Positions 1 through 9,759 of a DNA stretch of 32,631 nucleotides are shown here, in pieces (the stretch's first letter is position 1; each line of letters starts with the position of its first letter). The translations under genes and the position numbers were made by a program. Origin of the DNA: SAR86 cluster bacterium (lineage in GTDB: Bacteria; Pseudomonadota; Gammaproteobacteria; Pseudomonadales; Pseudohongiellaceae); assembly GCA_002401885.1 (NCBI GenBank), contig NVUL01000060.1, forward strand, positions 1-32,631. The letters are read 5' to 3'. Under the pieces are notes generated by a model, which saw only the letters and a program-made list of their open reading frames with translations, was not told where the DNA came from and did no database searches.

Positions 1-1
1 T

Positions 2-2965
2 TCTAATATCCGTTTCAGCGTTGAGTCTGCAGCTCAGGGCAACGTAGTTATTGTTACTTCCTCGCAAATCGTCCGCGAGCCTTACCTAAGCTTTATCCTC
101 GATACACGCTGGCCGAATGGTCGACTGCTTAGCGAACACACGATCCTATTAGATCTTCCCGTGTTCAACGATCAACAATCGGCTACTGAGATTAGACAGC
201 CGATAAGCCCAATTTTGCGGCCTCCAACAAGTACTCAAGCGACGGATTTCAATCCGGTTTTTGTAGAGCCTTCTGTGACACCAACACCGGCGGTGTCTGC
301 GCCGAGTTCAACAAGTTCTGCTGCAAACCTACAACCCGAAGTTATATCCCCACAGCCAGAGGCCGTGGAAGATGTGGCGGACGCCGAGGCAGTAGAGCCG
401 CTTCAAACTGAAGCAGTATCAGAAGAGCCCGTTACACCCGACGCAGCAGTCGAAGAAGAGCCGGTAGTGGAAGAACAGGTAGTTGTTGAAGAAGAGCCAG
501 CCGTCGAAGAAGAGCCCGTCGAAGAAGTTGCGCAGGCTGAGCCAGAAGTCATCGAGGCAGCGGTAGAGCCTGTCGAACCTGAGCCAGAAGTTGTCGAGCC
601 AGCAACTATTGAGACAGGTGACAGCGACACGCTCTCCGACATTGCGCTACAAGTTAGACCAAACAGCGCGGTATCCATGCAGCAAACCATGTTGGCGCTG
701 CAGGAGCTAAACCCCGATGCTTTCGCCGATGGCAACATCAATAGAATGCGCAGTGGTCAGATTTTGCGTGTTCCGACTTTAGAAGAGATACAGTCGATCG
801 ACCCTCGGGATGCGGTTGACGAAGTAACGCGTCAGAATCAAGAATTCGCCGAAGTTGCCGTTCAGCCACTGGCCGCACCGTCGGATGCAACACCCGGTCA
901 GGATGATCAGCCGCAGGGTCAGCTGAGCGTAGTGAGTTCCAGCGATGCGATTGATGCGAGCGGTGGCGCCGCAGAATTAGCCGATGCCGAGAACGAAGCG
1001 CTCGATCAGCGTATTGCTGAATTAGAAACACAGCTAGCGCAGCGTCAGGAAGAAGTCGACCGTGCAAGAATAGAGCGCGAAGAATTAGATTCCCGCATGG
1101 CCGATCTCGAGGCACAAATCGCCGCAGCACAAGAGATTATCCGGCTGCAGGATATTCAATTAGCGCAATTGCAAGAGTCGCTTACTGCTGCTGCTGATGC
1201 GCAGCTGATAGCAGAGCAGCAGGCTATTCAGGCTGCGGCCGAGGCAGAAGCCGCTCTACCGATAGACTCGCCGTCCAGTTTAGCGGATGACGTGATGCGC
1301 ATACTAACGGGCAACAGCATATTCATACTCTTCGGTATTGTCCTGGTCATCTTGCTACTGATCGTGCTGATGCTGCGCAGAAATCGCGCTACCAAGACAG
1401 ACGAGCACGACATCGATGAATTAGTAGAGCAAAATTTTGATGCCGGCGCAGAAGAAGCCGATAGCGAAGATTCAGAGAAAGGTGAGGCTGCCACAGAATT
1501 CCAGGACTACGATTCATCTGATTTAGATAGCGAGCTTGATGACATCATTGGTGTAGCCGATGATGCGGAGAGAGCGGATCAAGATGGCGAAGAAGAGGGC
1601 ACGGCTGAAGAAGCACCACAGCTAGACGTAATCACAATTGTTGAACAGCTAATCGGCGAGCAGCAATACCGTCGCGCATTAAGCTTGCTAAATACCTCGC
1701 TGCAAGAGCAAGGTGACAACGAAGAAGTTAGGGCAAAGATTTCTGAAGTTGAAGGTTTGCTAGAAGCGGAAGAAGTTGAACAACGCGAGATCGATGAAAC
1801 CGCTAAGGCTGAAGAGGCGGCAAATCGCGAGTCTGAGACCAAGTCTTTCCTAGATGACTTAGGTATCGACCTGGACTCTTTCGACTATGACGACGACGCT
1901 AGTGAGCCTGAAGTTGAAGAGGTAAAAAATGAGCCAGTCGGCTCCGCTGAAACTGAAGAAGCCTCTGCTGAATCTGAAGATGTAGATATGATGTTCGATC
2001 TTGGTGGCGATGACGATGCCAGCGAAAGCAATGTAGACGAGACCGAAGCTGATGAGGATACAGTAGAAGAAACTGAAACATTCGAGTTTGATTTAGATGA
2101 CGATTCGAGCGCGGTAGAGAGCGAAGCTAAAGATCCCGAAGACCTCGATATCGATACTTTAGAATTCGACGCAGATGCCGTCGAAGAAGTTACGGTCGAG
2201 GCGACAGCTGACGAAGATGAAGAAATAGATTTAGAGACGTTCTCGTTCGATGCGGACGCAGCAGCGAGTATCACGCAAGCAGCTGAGGTGGTCGATGACA
2301 GCGTTGCGGATGAAGAAGATCCAAACGCAATTGAATTCTCTTTCGATAAGGCCGAGATAGACGGCGGCGCTGAAGCGCCAGAACCGGCGAGCAACGAAGA
2401 GGTTGAGACATTCGATTTCGACCTAGACGATGACGCAGGTGATACTGTTCTAGAGAAGCCTGATACCGAAGTTGCTTCTGCTGGCGAAGAGTGTGTAGAA
2501 GACTTCGATTTCGATCTGGATGAGCTAGAGGTCGAGCCGGCCAAGGAAGAGGCTGCTGTAAGCGATACTGACGCAGAAGTCGATTTCCTAGACTCGGATG
2601 CACAAGTAGAACAAGCCGAGGTCGATGACGACGAGATCGAATTTGATATCGACACTGATGACGAGCCCGAAAAGAGCGCCGCTGCCAGTGATGCAGCTGA
2701 TGATGATTTGATTAGCGATGACGATCTCGAGTTTTTGTCCGATGACGACGTTGAGATAGAGTCTGTCGATGATGTTGAAGAAGTCGACATGCTTTCCGGT
2801 GATGATGAAGCCGCGACTAAGTTAGAACTTGCGTATGCCTATCAGAAAATGGGAGATATGGAGGGCGCTAAGGAAATCTTGCAGGAAGTCATTAAGGAAG
2901 GCTCCGACGAGCAGGCAGAAGAAGCCAACAAGTTACTCGAATCACTCGACGGCAAGTCAGACTAG
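2..2965 (+). CDS. fimV: FimV-family pilus assembly / polar hub protein, 5' truncated by window edge
   Basis: The reading frame is open from base 2 with no stop, so the true start lies left of the window. Bases 2-150 encode the end of the FimV N-terminal domain, including SSQIVREPYLSF, a tryptophan-proline step (TRWPNGRLL) and LLDLP. A LysM-like peptidoglycan-binding segment follows (about 605-800), then a coiled coil (about 1000-1190), one membrane helix followed by RRNR (about 1304-1385), a TPR-like stretch (about 1630-1770), a long Asp/Glu-rich cytoplasmic region, and the C-terminal FimV helical domain (about 2810-2950). FimV is an inner-membrane protein that binds peptidoglycan and organises type IV pilus and polar machinery. 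It lies directly upstream of truA, the usual gammaproteobacterial order. A GTG at 161 could start a shorter ORF, but it falls inside the conserved N-terminal domain and is rejected. Confidence 0.93.
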   Translation, partial: SNIRFSVESAAQGNVVIVTSSQIVREPYLSFILDTRWPNGRLLSEHTILLDLPVFNDQQSATEIRQPISPILRPPTSTQATDFNPVFVEPSVTPTPAVSAPSSTSSAANLQPEVISPQPEAVEDVADAEAVEPLQTEAVSEEPVTPDAAVEEEPVVEEQVVVEEEPAVEEEPVEEVAQAEPEVIEAAVEPVEPEPEVVEPATIETGDSDTLSDIALQVRPNSAVSMQQTMLALQELNPDAFADGNINRMRSGQILRVPTLEEIQSIDPRDAVDEVTRQNQEFAEVAVQPLAAPSDATPGQDDQPQGQLSVVSSSDAIDASGGAAELADAENEALDQRIAELETQLAQRQEEVDRARIEREELDSRMADLEAQIAAAQEIIRLQDIQLAQLQESLTAAADAQLIAEQQAIQAAAEAEAALPIDSPSSLADDVMRILTGNSIFILFGIVLVILLLIVLMLRRNRATKTDEHDIDELVEQNFDAGAEEADSEDSEKGEAATEFQDYDSSDLDSELDDIIGVADDAERADQDGEEEGTAEEAPQLDVITIVEQLIGEQQYRRALSLLNTSLQEQGDNEEVRAKISEVEGLLEAEEVEQREIDETAKAEEAANRESETKSFLDDLGIDLDSFDYDDDASEPEVEEVKNEPVGSAETEEASAESEDVDMMFDLGGDDDASESNVDETEADEDTVEETETFEFDLDDDSSAVESEAKDPEDLDIDTLEFDADAVEEVTVEATADEDEEIDLETFSFDADAAASITQAAEVVDDSVADEEDPNAIEFSFDKAEIDGGAEAPEPASNEEVETFDFDLDDDAGDTVLEKPDTEVASAGEECVEDFDFDLDELEVEPAKEEAAVSDTDAEVDFLDSDAQVEQAEVDDDEIEFDIDTDDEPEKSAAASDAADDDLISDDDLEFLSDDDVEIESVDDVEEVDMLSGDDEAATKLELAYAYQKMGDMEGAKEILQEVIKEGSDEQAEEANKLLESLDGKSD

Positions 2966-3007
2966 TTGTCTTGTACTAGCTTGCGCAAACTTGCGTCGAC
3001 CTGATCC

Positions 3008-3835
3008 GTGTCAACTCCCGAACAAGCCACTCCAAATAATCACCGCATAGCACTAGGCATCGAATACGACGGTTCTGCGTATTCCGGTTGGCAGAAACAA
3101 AAATTCCCGCAGCAAGAAACCGTTCAGCAATATGTTGAAACCGCGTTAAGTAAGGTCGCAGATAGAGACGTAGTGGTGAGTTGTGCCGGCAGGACAGATG
3201 CAGGCGTTCACGCTACGTGCCAAGTAGTCCACTTTGACACTGAAATTGATAGAGGGACTAGAGCTTGGACGCAGGGGGTAAACAGCATGCTGCCAAGATC
3301 TATTCGGGTAGTGTGGTCACGGACGCAGAAAGACGATTTTCATGCTCGCTTTAGCGCGTTGTCTAGACGCTATTTCTATCTGATATACCGGCGCGATACC
3401 CAATCGGCGATGCTGCATGGGAGGGCGAGTTATAGTCGCAGGGAGCTGGATGAAGACTCGATGCAGTCGGCGGCGCAGCACTTTCTTGGTGAACAGGATT
3501 TTACCTCCTTTCGCGCTGCCGGCTGTCAGTCGAAGACCGCGATGCGCAATGTTATGCACGCGAATATCTATCGCCGAGGCGGCTTTCTCATCTTCGACGT
3601 TAAGGCGAATGCATTCCTGCAGCACATGGTGCGGAATATGATGGGATCCTTGCTACAAGTTGGCAGAGGTGATCAAGACCCAGCTTGGATCGCCGAGTTA
3701 TTGTCGTTACAGGATAGGACACGGGCAGCCCCTACGGCTCTGCCAGACGGCCTCTATCTGGTTGGCGTTGAATACCCCCAAAGTTGTGACTTGCCGAGCG
3801 AGATATCGCTGCCAGATCTGTTGCTGGCAATCTGA
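3008..3835 (+). CDS. truA: tRNA pseudouridine(38-40) synthase TruA
   Basis: A 275-residue protein, close to the roughly 270 of E. coli TruA. It converts uridines 38-40 of the tRNA anticodon arm to pseudouridine. The catalytic motif CAGRTDAGVH is present with the nucleophilic Asp at residue 64, and GIEYDGSAYSGWQ, DFHARFSA and ANAFLQHMVRN are typical of the family. The start is a GTG 42 bases after fimV with no strong Shine-Dalgarno; it is chosen because it leaves the short N-terminal tail usual before the IALGIEYDG strand. Same strand and close spacing suggest co-transcription with fimV. Confidence 0.96.
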   Translation: MSTPEQATPNNHRIALGIEYDGSAYSGWQKQKFPQQETVQQYVETALSKVADRDVVVSCAGRTDAGVHATCQVVHFDTEIDRGTRAWTQGVNSMLPRSIRVVWSRTQKDDFHARFSALSRRYFYLIYRRDTQSAMLHGRASYSRRELDEDSMQSAAQHFLGEQDFTSFRAAGCQSKTAMRNVMHANIYRRGGFLIFDVKANAFLQHMVRNMMGSLLQVGRGDQDPAWIAELLSLQDRTRAAPTALPDGLYLVGVEYPQSCDLPSEISLPDLLLAI

Positions 3836-3935
3836 AGTGCCAACTACGTCGTACAGTAAGTTTTTGGTCTCCTCGATAGTCGGGAATCTGTTGATTTGCT
3901 AGAATACGTTTCTTTCATCAGCCTCTAGACTCACC

Positions 3936-4568
3936 TTGCAAAAAACTTGGACTAAAATTTGCGGTATTACGCGGGCGCAGGACGCCATAGCAGCGGCCGA
4001 GCTTGGCGCGGACGCTATTGGCGTGAATTTCTATCCCAAAAGTCCACGCGCGATATCAGTGGCTGATTTGCCGAATTTGGTCAAGGGCCTGCCGGAACGA
4101 GTAGCCGTAGTGGCATTGTTCGTCAACCCCACGTCCGAGTTAGTAAGAGAAGTTATGGGGACGGGAGCCGTCGACTTACTGCAGTTTCACGGTGAAGAGT
4201 CTGCCGAGTTTTGCGAGCAGTTCGAAATGCCTTATATGAAGGTTGTGGCGGTCAAGGCGGATAGCGATCTGAAATCGGAGTTAGCGAAATACGAATCCGC
4301 TCAATACATTCTACTGGATAGCTTCGATCCAATACTGCTTGGCGGTACTGGCAAGACATTCGATTGGAGCAAGGTGAAGGAGTTAACGGAGCAACAGCAA
4401 GGCCGTCTAATTTTGGCCGGTGGGCTGGCGCCTGCCAATGTAAGAGAGGCAATCGAGATCGTTCAGCCTTTCGGCGTCGATGTCAGTAGTGGCGTCGAGG
4501 CAAGCAAAGGAATTAAAGATAGTAACAAGATGAAATTATTTATCGAAGGAGTAAGAGCAAGTGGCTAA
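3936..4568 (+). CDS. trpF: Phosphoribosylanthranilate isomerase TrpF
   Basis: A 210-residue TIM-barrel enzyme that isomerises N-(5-phosphoribosyl)anthranilate to the carboxyphenylamino-deoxyribulose phosphate in tryptophan synthesis. The catalytic Cys is at residue 9 in KICGIT and the catalytic Asp at residue 128 in [19 protein letters not shown] and GVDVSSGVE form the phosphate-binding end of the barrel. The start is TTG at 3936, which places [10 protein letters not shown] at the usual distance from the active site. Its last 8 bases overlap trpB, indicating translational coupling. It is a stand-alone trpF, not fused to trpC. Confidence 0.96.
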   Translation: MQKTWTKICGITRAQDAIAAAELGADAIGVNFYPKSPRAISVADLPNLVKGLPERVAVVALFVNPTSELVREVMGTGAVDLLQFHGEESAEFCEQFEMPYMKVVAVKADSDLKSELAKYESAQYILLDSFDPILLGGTGKTFDWSKVKELTEQQQGRLILAGGLAPANVREAIEIVQPFGVDVSSGVEASKGIKDSNKMKLFIEGVRASG

Positions 4569-5799
4569 GCCAGAAGAGTCTGCTGCTGTAGTTGATCCAG
4601 CTGTGTTCGATGGTCCCGATGCGTCAGGACATTTTGGCCCCTATGGAGGTGTGTTCGTTGGGGAAACGTTGATCGCGGCCGTCGAAGAGCTGGCGGAAGT
4701 GTATGCGGAGTTATCGGCAGATAAAAATTTCTGGGCCGAGTATGACGCAGAACTAAAACATTATGTAGGCCGGCCCTCGCCTCTGTATTTTGCGGAGCGC
4801 TTAACTGATTCCGCTGGTGGTGCGAATATCTATCTGAAGCGTGAAGACTTAAATCACACCGGTGCACACAAGGTTAATAATACGATTGGTCAGGCACTCC
4901 TGGCTAAGCATATGGGCAAGACGCGAATTATCGCGGAGACAGGAGCGGGGCAACACGGCGTGGCCAGTGCCACCGTGGCAGCCAAGCTGGGCTTGGAATG
5001 TCATGTCTATATGGGTGCTGAAGATATTATCAGACAGGCGCCGAATGTATATCGGATGAAGCTGTTGGGCGCAAACGTGATTTCTGTCGAGTCGGGTTCG
5101 CGAACTTTAAAAGACGCGATGAACGAAGCCCTGCGCGACTGGGCCACGAATGTTGATAACACGTATTATATTATCGGTACCGTTGCCGGTCCGCATCCCT
5201 ATCCCAAGCTGGTGCGCGATTTCCAATGTGTTATCGGGCGAGAGGCGCGAGAACAATCACTTGAGCAGATTGGTAGACTGCCTGATGCGTTGGTTGCATG
5301 TGTGGGTGGCGGTTCCAATGCCATCGGGTTATTTCATCCATTTCTTAAAGATGAATCCGTCGCGATGTACGGAGTCGAGGCCGGAGGTCATGGCTTGGCC
5401 ACCGGTGAACACGCCGCCCCTTTGAGTGCAGGATGTGCACCGGGCGTACTGCATGGCAATAGAACGTATCTAATGTCGGATGAGGCTGGTCAGATTCTAG
5501 AAACGCATTCGATTTCTGCGGGCTTGGATTATCCGGGCGTTGGGCCAGAGCATTCCTGGCTGAAGGATATGAGAAGAGTTAACTATGTGGATGCAACCGA
5601 TGACGAGGCCATGAAAGCTTTTCATCAGCTCACAAGACTCGAAGGCATTATCCCAGCTCTAGAGTCCAGTCACGCGGTTGCCTATGCGATGAAGCTTGCG
5701 GCGACTCTGCCACAGGACAAAAACATTGTTATCAATTTGTCGGGACGCGGCGACAAGGATATCGAGACAGTTGCAAAAATCGAAGGAATCGAACTTTAG
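4561..5799 (+). CDS. trpB: Tryptophan synthase beta subunit
   Basis: A 412-residue PLP enzyme that condenses indole with serine to give tryptophan. The PLP lysine is residue 104 in HTGAHKVNN, the phosphate-binding loop is GGGSNAIG, and [11 protein letters not shown] and [10 protein letters not shown] are diagnostic. The N-terminus carries about 15 more residues than E. coli TrpB before the [13 protein letters not shown] block, common in this group. The GTG start at 4561 sits inside the end of trpF (8-base overlap). It works as an alpha2-beta2 complex with TrpA, encoded 82 bases downstream. Confidence 0.97.
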   Translation: MAKPEESAAVVDPAVFDGPDASGHFGPYGGVFVGETLIAAVEELAEVYAELSADKNFWAEYDAELKHYVGRPSPLYFAERLTDSAGGANIYLKREDLNHTGAHKVNNTIGQALLAKHMGKTRIIAETGAGQHGVASATVAAKLGLECHVYMGAEDIIRQAPNVYRMKLLGANVISVESGSRTLKDAMNEALRDWATNVDNTYYIIGTVAGPHPYPKLVRDFQCVIGREAREQSLEQIGRLPDALVACVGGGSNAIGLFHPFLKDESVAMYGVEAGGHGLATGEHAAPLSAGCAPGVLHGNRTYLMSDEAGQILETHSISAGLDYPGVGPEHSWLKDMRRVNYVDATDDEAMKAFHQLTRLEGIIPALESSHAVAYAMKLAATLPQDKNIVINLSGRGDKDIETVAKIEGIEL

Positions 5800-5881
5800 C
5801 ATTGCTTCGCAGCTTGGTCGTCCCATTGAAATGCAACATCACAACTAACACTATCGTAGTTAAAGAATTTTCAGGAAAGGC

Positions 5882-6700
5882 ATGAGTAGAATAAATCAAA
5901 TCGCAGAGAAGGCGGCAGCAGCAAATAGGAAGCTTTTAATACCCTATCTAGTTGCGGGCGATCCGAACCTGCAAACAACGAGTGCGTTAATGCACAAGCT
6001 GGTCCAGCAGGGTGCCGACATCATCGAGCTTGGCATACCGTTTAGCGATCCCTCATCGGATGGGCCGATTATTCAGCGCGGTGTGGAACGCGCTCTGGCG
6101 AAGGGAACCACCCTGAAACAGGTGTTAGAGTTGGTAGCTGAGTTTAGAGAGACCGATGCCGATACTGGCATCGTACTAATGGGCTACCTGAATCCGATCG
6201 AGATTATGGGCTACAAAACATTTGCCGAGGCTGCTAGCGCCTCAGGCGTTGATGGTGTGTTGACCGTCGATCTGCCGCCCATGGAGGCCGGCGAACTGAA
6301 TGCGATGATGCGCGCTGTTGAGGTAGACACGATATTTCTAGTGGCGCCAACGACGCGAGAAGAGCGAGTGGCGAGTATTACCGAACACTGTAGTGGCTAT
6401 CTCTACTATGTGTCATTGAAAGGTGTTACGGGTGCTGCGTTGACGGATTTCGACTCGGTAACGGCGAACATCAATAAGCTGCGCGCGCAGACCGCGCTTC
6501 CGATTGTCATCGGATTCGGCATCAAGGATGCCGAGAGTGCCGCCGCCATGGGTAAGTTGGCCGATGGCGTAATTATTGGTAGCGCGCTAGTTGAAAAAAT
6601 CGGCCTATTGGCCGATCAAGTAGAACACGATGCAGAGATGCTGAGCGACACTATAAAAGTGATCTCTGAAGCTAGAGAAGCCTTAGACAAACTAGTGTAA
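5882..6700 (+). CDS. trpA: Tryptophan synthase alpha subunit
   Basis: A 272-residue TIM barrel that cleaves indole-3-glycerol phosphate to indole, which is channelled to TrpB. The two catalytic acids are in the family positions: Glu49 in IIELGIPFSDP and Asp60 in SSDGPIIQ. VTGA and GFGIKDAE form the phosphate-binding loops. A good ribosome site (AGGAAAG) lies 2-8 bases before the ATG at 5882. The loop reads DPSSDGP where many relatives have DPLADGP, a mild substitution. The 82-base gap after trpB has no clear terminator, so trpF-trpB-trpA are probably one transcript. Confidence 0.97.
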   Translation: MSRINQIAEKAAAANRKLLIPYLVAGDPNLQTTSALMHKLVQQGADIIELGIPFSDPSSDGPIIQRGVERALAKGTTLKQVLELVAEFRETDADTGIVLMGYLNPIEIMGYKTFAEAASASGVDGVLTVDLPPMEAGELNAMMRAVEVDTIFLVAPTTREERVASITEHCSGYLYYVSLKGVTGAALTDFDSVTANINKLRAQTALPIVIGFGIKDAESAAAMGKLADGVIIGSALVEKIGLLADQVEHDAEMLSDTIKVISEAREALDKLV

Positions 6701-6733
6701 TATCTTTACCTGACTGCCTAGACGGATTGAAGA

Positions 6734-7603
6734 ATGAGCTGGATAGATAGAATTTTACCTTCGATTACAAGCGCTTCAAAGGACTCGAAAAAGTCGGGCG
6801 TGCCCGAGGGTACTTGGAAACAATGCCCACGCTGCGATGCGATGCTCTACAAGAAGTCGCTCAGCGAAAACTACGATGTCTGCCCCAAATGCGAGCACCA
6901 TCTGCGCATTACCGCCAGGCGTCGCATCGAATTGTTTTTGGATGCTGGCGATCAGATCGAGCTAAACACAGATATGGAGCCGGTTGATCTGCTGAAATTC
7001 AAGGATCGAAAGAAATACAAAGATAGGATCAGCGCGGCACAAAAGAGCACGGGCGAGAAAGATGCGCTCGTCGTCGTCAAAGGCAAGGTCAATACTATTC
7101 CTGTCATTGTAGCTGCCTTCGAGTTTAGCTTTATCGGTGGCTCCATGGGCGCAGTGGTCGGGGAAAAATTTACTCAGGCAGTCAATACTTGTATAGCAGA
7201 GAAGTTGCCGCTCGTGTGTTTCTCCACCAGTGGTGGCGCACGCATGCAGGAAGCACTTATCTCGCTCATGCAGATGCCGAAGACGTCAGCCGCTTTGGAG
7301 AAGTTGAAGCGAAATTCCTTGCCTTATATCTCGGTTCTCGTCGATCCGGTTTATGGTGGCGTATCGGCAAGCTTAGCTATGCTCGGCGACGTGAATATTG
7401 CCGAGCCAAACGCGCTAGTTGGCTTTACTGGTCCTGATGTTATCAGGCAGACAGTGCGGGTAAAACTGCCCGAAGGTTTTCAGCGCAGCGAATTCTTGCT
7501 TGAGCATGGAGCTATCGACATGATTGTTCACCGCAAGAATCTGCGCGATAAGATTGCGTCGATGCTCGAAAAATTCCTTTATTTCAGACGCTCCGCCTCT
7601 TAA
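6734..7603 (+). CDS. accD: Acetyl-CoA carboxylase carboxyltransferase subunit beta
   Basis: A 289-residue subunit that, with AccA, transfers the carboxyl group from biotin to acetyl-CoA to make malonyl-CoA for fatty acid synthesis. The N-terminal zinc ribbon is intact with Cys31, Cys34, Cys50 and Cys53 ([11 protein letters not shown] and VCPKCEHH). The crotonase-type core shows [24 protein letters not shown] and PVYGGVSAS. It starts 33 bases after trpA; accD between trpA and folC is the standard gammaproteobacterial order. Confidence 0.97.
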   Translation: MSWIDRILPSITSASKDSKKSGVPEGTWKQCPRCDAMLYKKSLSENYDVCPKCEHHLRITARRRIELFLDAGDQIELNTDMEPVDLLKFKDRKKYKDRISAAQKSTGEKDALVVVKGKVNTIPVIVAAFEFSFIGGSMGAVVGEKFTQAVNTCIAEKLPLVCFSTSGGARMQEALISLMQMPKTSAALEKLKRNSLPYISVLVDPVYGGVSASLAMLGDVNIAEPNALVGFTGPDVIRQTVRVKLPEGFQRSEFLLEHGAIDMIVHRKNLRDKIASMLEKFLYFRRSAS

Positions 7604-7636
7604 TTCTATCGACGACGTTGCACAGGGATGTGCAAC

Positions 7637-7709
7637 CATTGCCCGCTAAGGGCAATGCGAGTGCGCCGAAAGCAAGTGAAATGACACTTTCGCGCCAGCT
7701 TTTGGCGCG
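7637..7709. other. Two tandem stem-loops between accD and folC
   Basis: Two perfect inverted repeats lie in the 162-base accD-folC gap. The first has an 8-bp stem (CATTGCCC / GGGCAATG, 7637-7657, 5-base loop). The second has a 7-bp GC-rich stem (CGCGCCA / TGGCGCG, 7691-7709, 5-base loop). Neither is followed by a T-run, so neither is a classical intrinsic terminator. They could stabilise the accD mRNA end, weaken read-through to folC, or be RNA-processing elements. Function is inferred only. Confidence 0.5.
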
Positions 7710-7765
7710 CGACATACTTAAAAGGTCAGGGATGACTTTTCAGTATCGACTAAAGAGCTAAAGCA

Positions 7766-9073
7766 ATGCCCGCCAAAGGTAGTTCTCTCGAGAACTGGTT
7801 GCAGTATATTTCTAGCGTGCATCCGCGCGAGATCGAACTTGGCCTTGGTCGCACTCAAAGAGTTGCGGCTAGTCTAGGCTTAGGCAAGCCCGCACCACTA
7901 GTCGTCACTGTTGCTGGTACAAATGGCAAGGGCTCCTGCGTGGCGACTATGGAGGCGATCCTGCAGCAGGCGGGGTTTAAGACTGGCTGCTATACCTCGC
8001 CGCATATTCATGCCTTCAATGAACGTATTCGCATCAATGCTAGCAACGTCACCGATGAGTCTCTGATTACTGCATTCGAGGCGATCGATGAGGCGAGATC
8101 TGAGGAAACCCTAAGTTATTTCGAATTCGCCACTCTGGCGGGCCTTTACCTGATACGGGAGAACAACGCCGACGTAGCCTTGCTAGAGGTCGGTCTGGGT
8201 GGTCGTCTCGACGCGGTGAACATCGTCGATGCCGATGTCGCTGTGATCAGCAGCGTAGGCATAGATCACACGGATTGGCTGGGTAACGACATCGAATCTA
8301 TCGCCGCCGAGAAGGCGGGCATTATGAGGGCCAATAGTCCTACCGTATTTGGAGGCGAACACCTGCCCAGCGCAATTATCCAGAGAGCGCTGGAGCTCGG
8401 TTCACCTCTGATCAAAATTGGCCATGATTATCACGCTGAGGAGGACGCTGCGAATGCCACCTGGAGATGGAGAGGGCAAGGCAGAGAGGCAGCGGCTGTA
8501 AACTGGCCAGATCTCCCCATACCGAGTCTCATGCTGAGCAATGTAGCTGCCAGCTTACAGGCGTTGATGCTATTGCCCATAAGCCTTGAGATTGAATCCG
8601 TCGCGGCCGCGTTGGATGGGCTTGCACTCGCGGGTCGCTTCGATAAGCGCAAGGATTTGAGTAATGGCCGCACAGTAATCTTCGATGTAGCCCACAACCT
8701 CGATGCCATGCAACAACTCGCCATTCGTTTGCAGGGCTACAAGGCCCAGAATCAGGGGGCTGGCCGCATCACTGCAGTGCTAGCGGTAATGGCAGATAAA
8801 GATGTGATAGGAATGATCACAGCCTTAGAATACTGCGTAGACATCTGGTATATTGCGCAGGTTGATGAGGCCCGTAGTATGGCCGCAGATGAAGTGGCAC
8901 AAACCATGAAAGGTGTGGGAATCGCGTCCGATCAGGGGCATATTTTGCAATTCGACAGCGTCGAGTCGGCCTATAGGGCCGCCTGCGACCAAACCGAAGC
9001 TGAGGACACTGTTCTCGTGACGGGCTCATTCTTTACCGTCGCAGCAGTTCATGGGCTCACTGAACAGGCTTGA
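7766..9073 (+). CDS. folC: Bifunctional folylpolyglutamate synthase / dihydrofolate synthase FolC
   Basis: A 435-residue Mur-ligase-family enzyme that adds glutamate to dihydropteroate and to folates. The ATP-binding P-loop is GTNGKGS at residues 51-57. YTSPHIHAFNERIRIN, ALLEVGLGGRLDAVN and GIDHTDWLG are hallmark motifs, and FDVAHNLDAM marks the C-terminal ligase domain. Length matches the family. It follows accD and precedes dedD by 53 bases, as in Pseudomonas and E. coli. Confidence 0.96.
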   Translation: MPAKGSSLENWLQYISSVHPREIELGLGRTQRVAASLGLGKPAPLVVTVAGTNGKGSCVATMEAILQQAGFKTGCYTSPHIHAFNERIRINASNVTDESLITAFEAIDEARSEETLSYFEFATLAGLYLIRENNADVALLEVGLGGRLDAVNIVDADVAVISSVGIDHTDWLGNDIESIAAEKAGIMRANSPTVFGGEHLPSAIIQRALELGSPLIKIGHDYHAEEDAANATWRWRGQGREAAAVNWPDLPIPSLMLSNVAASLQALMLLPISLEIESVAAALDGLALAGRFDKRKDLSNGRTVIFDVAHNLDAMQQLAIRLQGYKAQNQGAGRITAVLAVMADKDVIGMITALEYCVDIWYIAQVDEARSMAADEVAQTMKGVGIASDQGHILQFDSVESAYRAACDQTEAEDTVLVTGSFFTVAAVHGLTEQA

Positions 9074-9126
9074 AGAGCTAGTTTTAGCAGGAAACAAGCG
9101 ATCTTATTACTATTGAGGTACACGGC

Positions 9127-9741
9127 TTGAACCAGGGCGCCAAACAACGAATCGTCGGTACTGTCGTGCTACTCGCCCTAGCCCTGATATTTCTGCCTAT
9201 CATTTTTGATGGAGAAGGCAGCTATCAGGCTCCCGTTAGCAGCCGTATCCCAGCAGCCCCCATTATTTCTATCCTTCCCGAGCCTATCCAGTCACGACCG
9301 GTTATCGTTGGCAATGTCGAGACAGTTGAGCCAGAAGTTGCCACGACAGTATCCCTCATAGAAGAAGTCCCTGCGCCTGTCGAGCAGCCTCTCGTAGCCG
9401 GCGCTACCGAGGAGCCCGTTAGCGATGTTGAAATCACCGAATCCACAGCTATTTTTAGTCGCGAAGTGCCACAGCTTAGCGATGCAGGATTGCCGCAGGG
9501 CTGGGTCGTTCGCCTAGGATCTTTTTCAGATGTTGAGAACGCCAGCAATCTAGTGACGAGATTGCAGGACGCAGGTTATAAAGCCTATAGCCGTGTTATG
9601 CGCAGCAGTTCGGAGTCTCTGACTGGAGTATTCGTCGGCCCTTGGTTGGATCGGAGGCAGGTAAACGAATATCAACAGAAGCTGCAAGAGGAATTTAGTT
9701 TGGCAGGTCTCGTAGTCCGTTACGAACTCGAGCGCCTATAG
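9127..9741 (+). CDS. dedD: SPOR-domain protein, DedD-like
   Basis: A 204-residue inner-membrane protein. One membrane helix (about residues 10-27) follows a short basic cytoplasmic N-terminus. A Pro/Val/Glu-rich periplasmic linker leads to a C-terminal SPOR domain (about 123-204, GWVVRLGSFSDVENA to VFVGPWLDRRQV). SPOR domains bind glycan strands lacking stem peptides at the division septum. The TTG start is supported by a GAGG eight bases upstream and by the family's MNQGAKQRIVG-type N-terminus. It sits between folC and cvpA, the E. coli dedD context. Confidence 0.9.
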   Translation: MNQGAKQRIVGTVVLLALALIFLPIIFDGEGSYQAPVSSRIPAAPIISILPEPIQSRPVIVGNVETVEPEVATTVSLIEEVPAPVEQPLVAGATEEPVSDVEITESTAIFSREVPQLSDAGLPQGWVVRLGSFSDVENASNLVTRLQDAGYKAYSRVMRSSSESLTGVFVGPWLDRRQVNEYQQKLQEEFSLAGLVVRYELERL

Positions 9742-9759
9742 CGGGTTATTGATTAGCAA

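Noticed and set aside
403..1494. Antisense ORFs opposite the first part of fimV
   Set aside because: Shadows of the same biased coding sequence; no recognisable motifs.
1885..2790. Long antisense ORF (301 codons, serine-rich) opposite fimV
   Set aside because: It mirrors the acidic Glu/Asp codons of fimV read on the other strand; composition is low in complexity and no ribosome site or domain is seen.
3836..3935. Promoter or terminator between truA and trpF
   Set aside because: No hairpin with T-run and no convincing -35/-10 pair could be seen in the 100-base gap.
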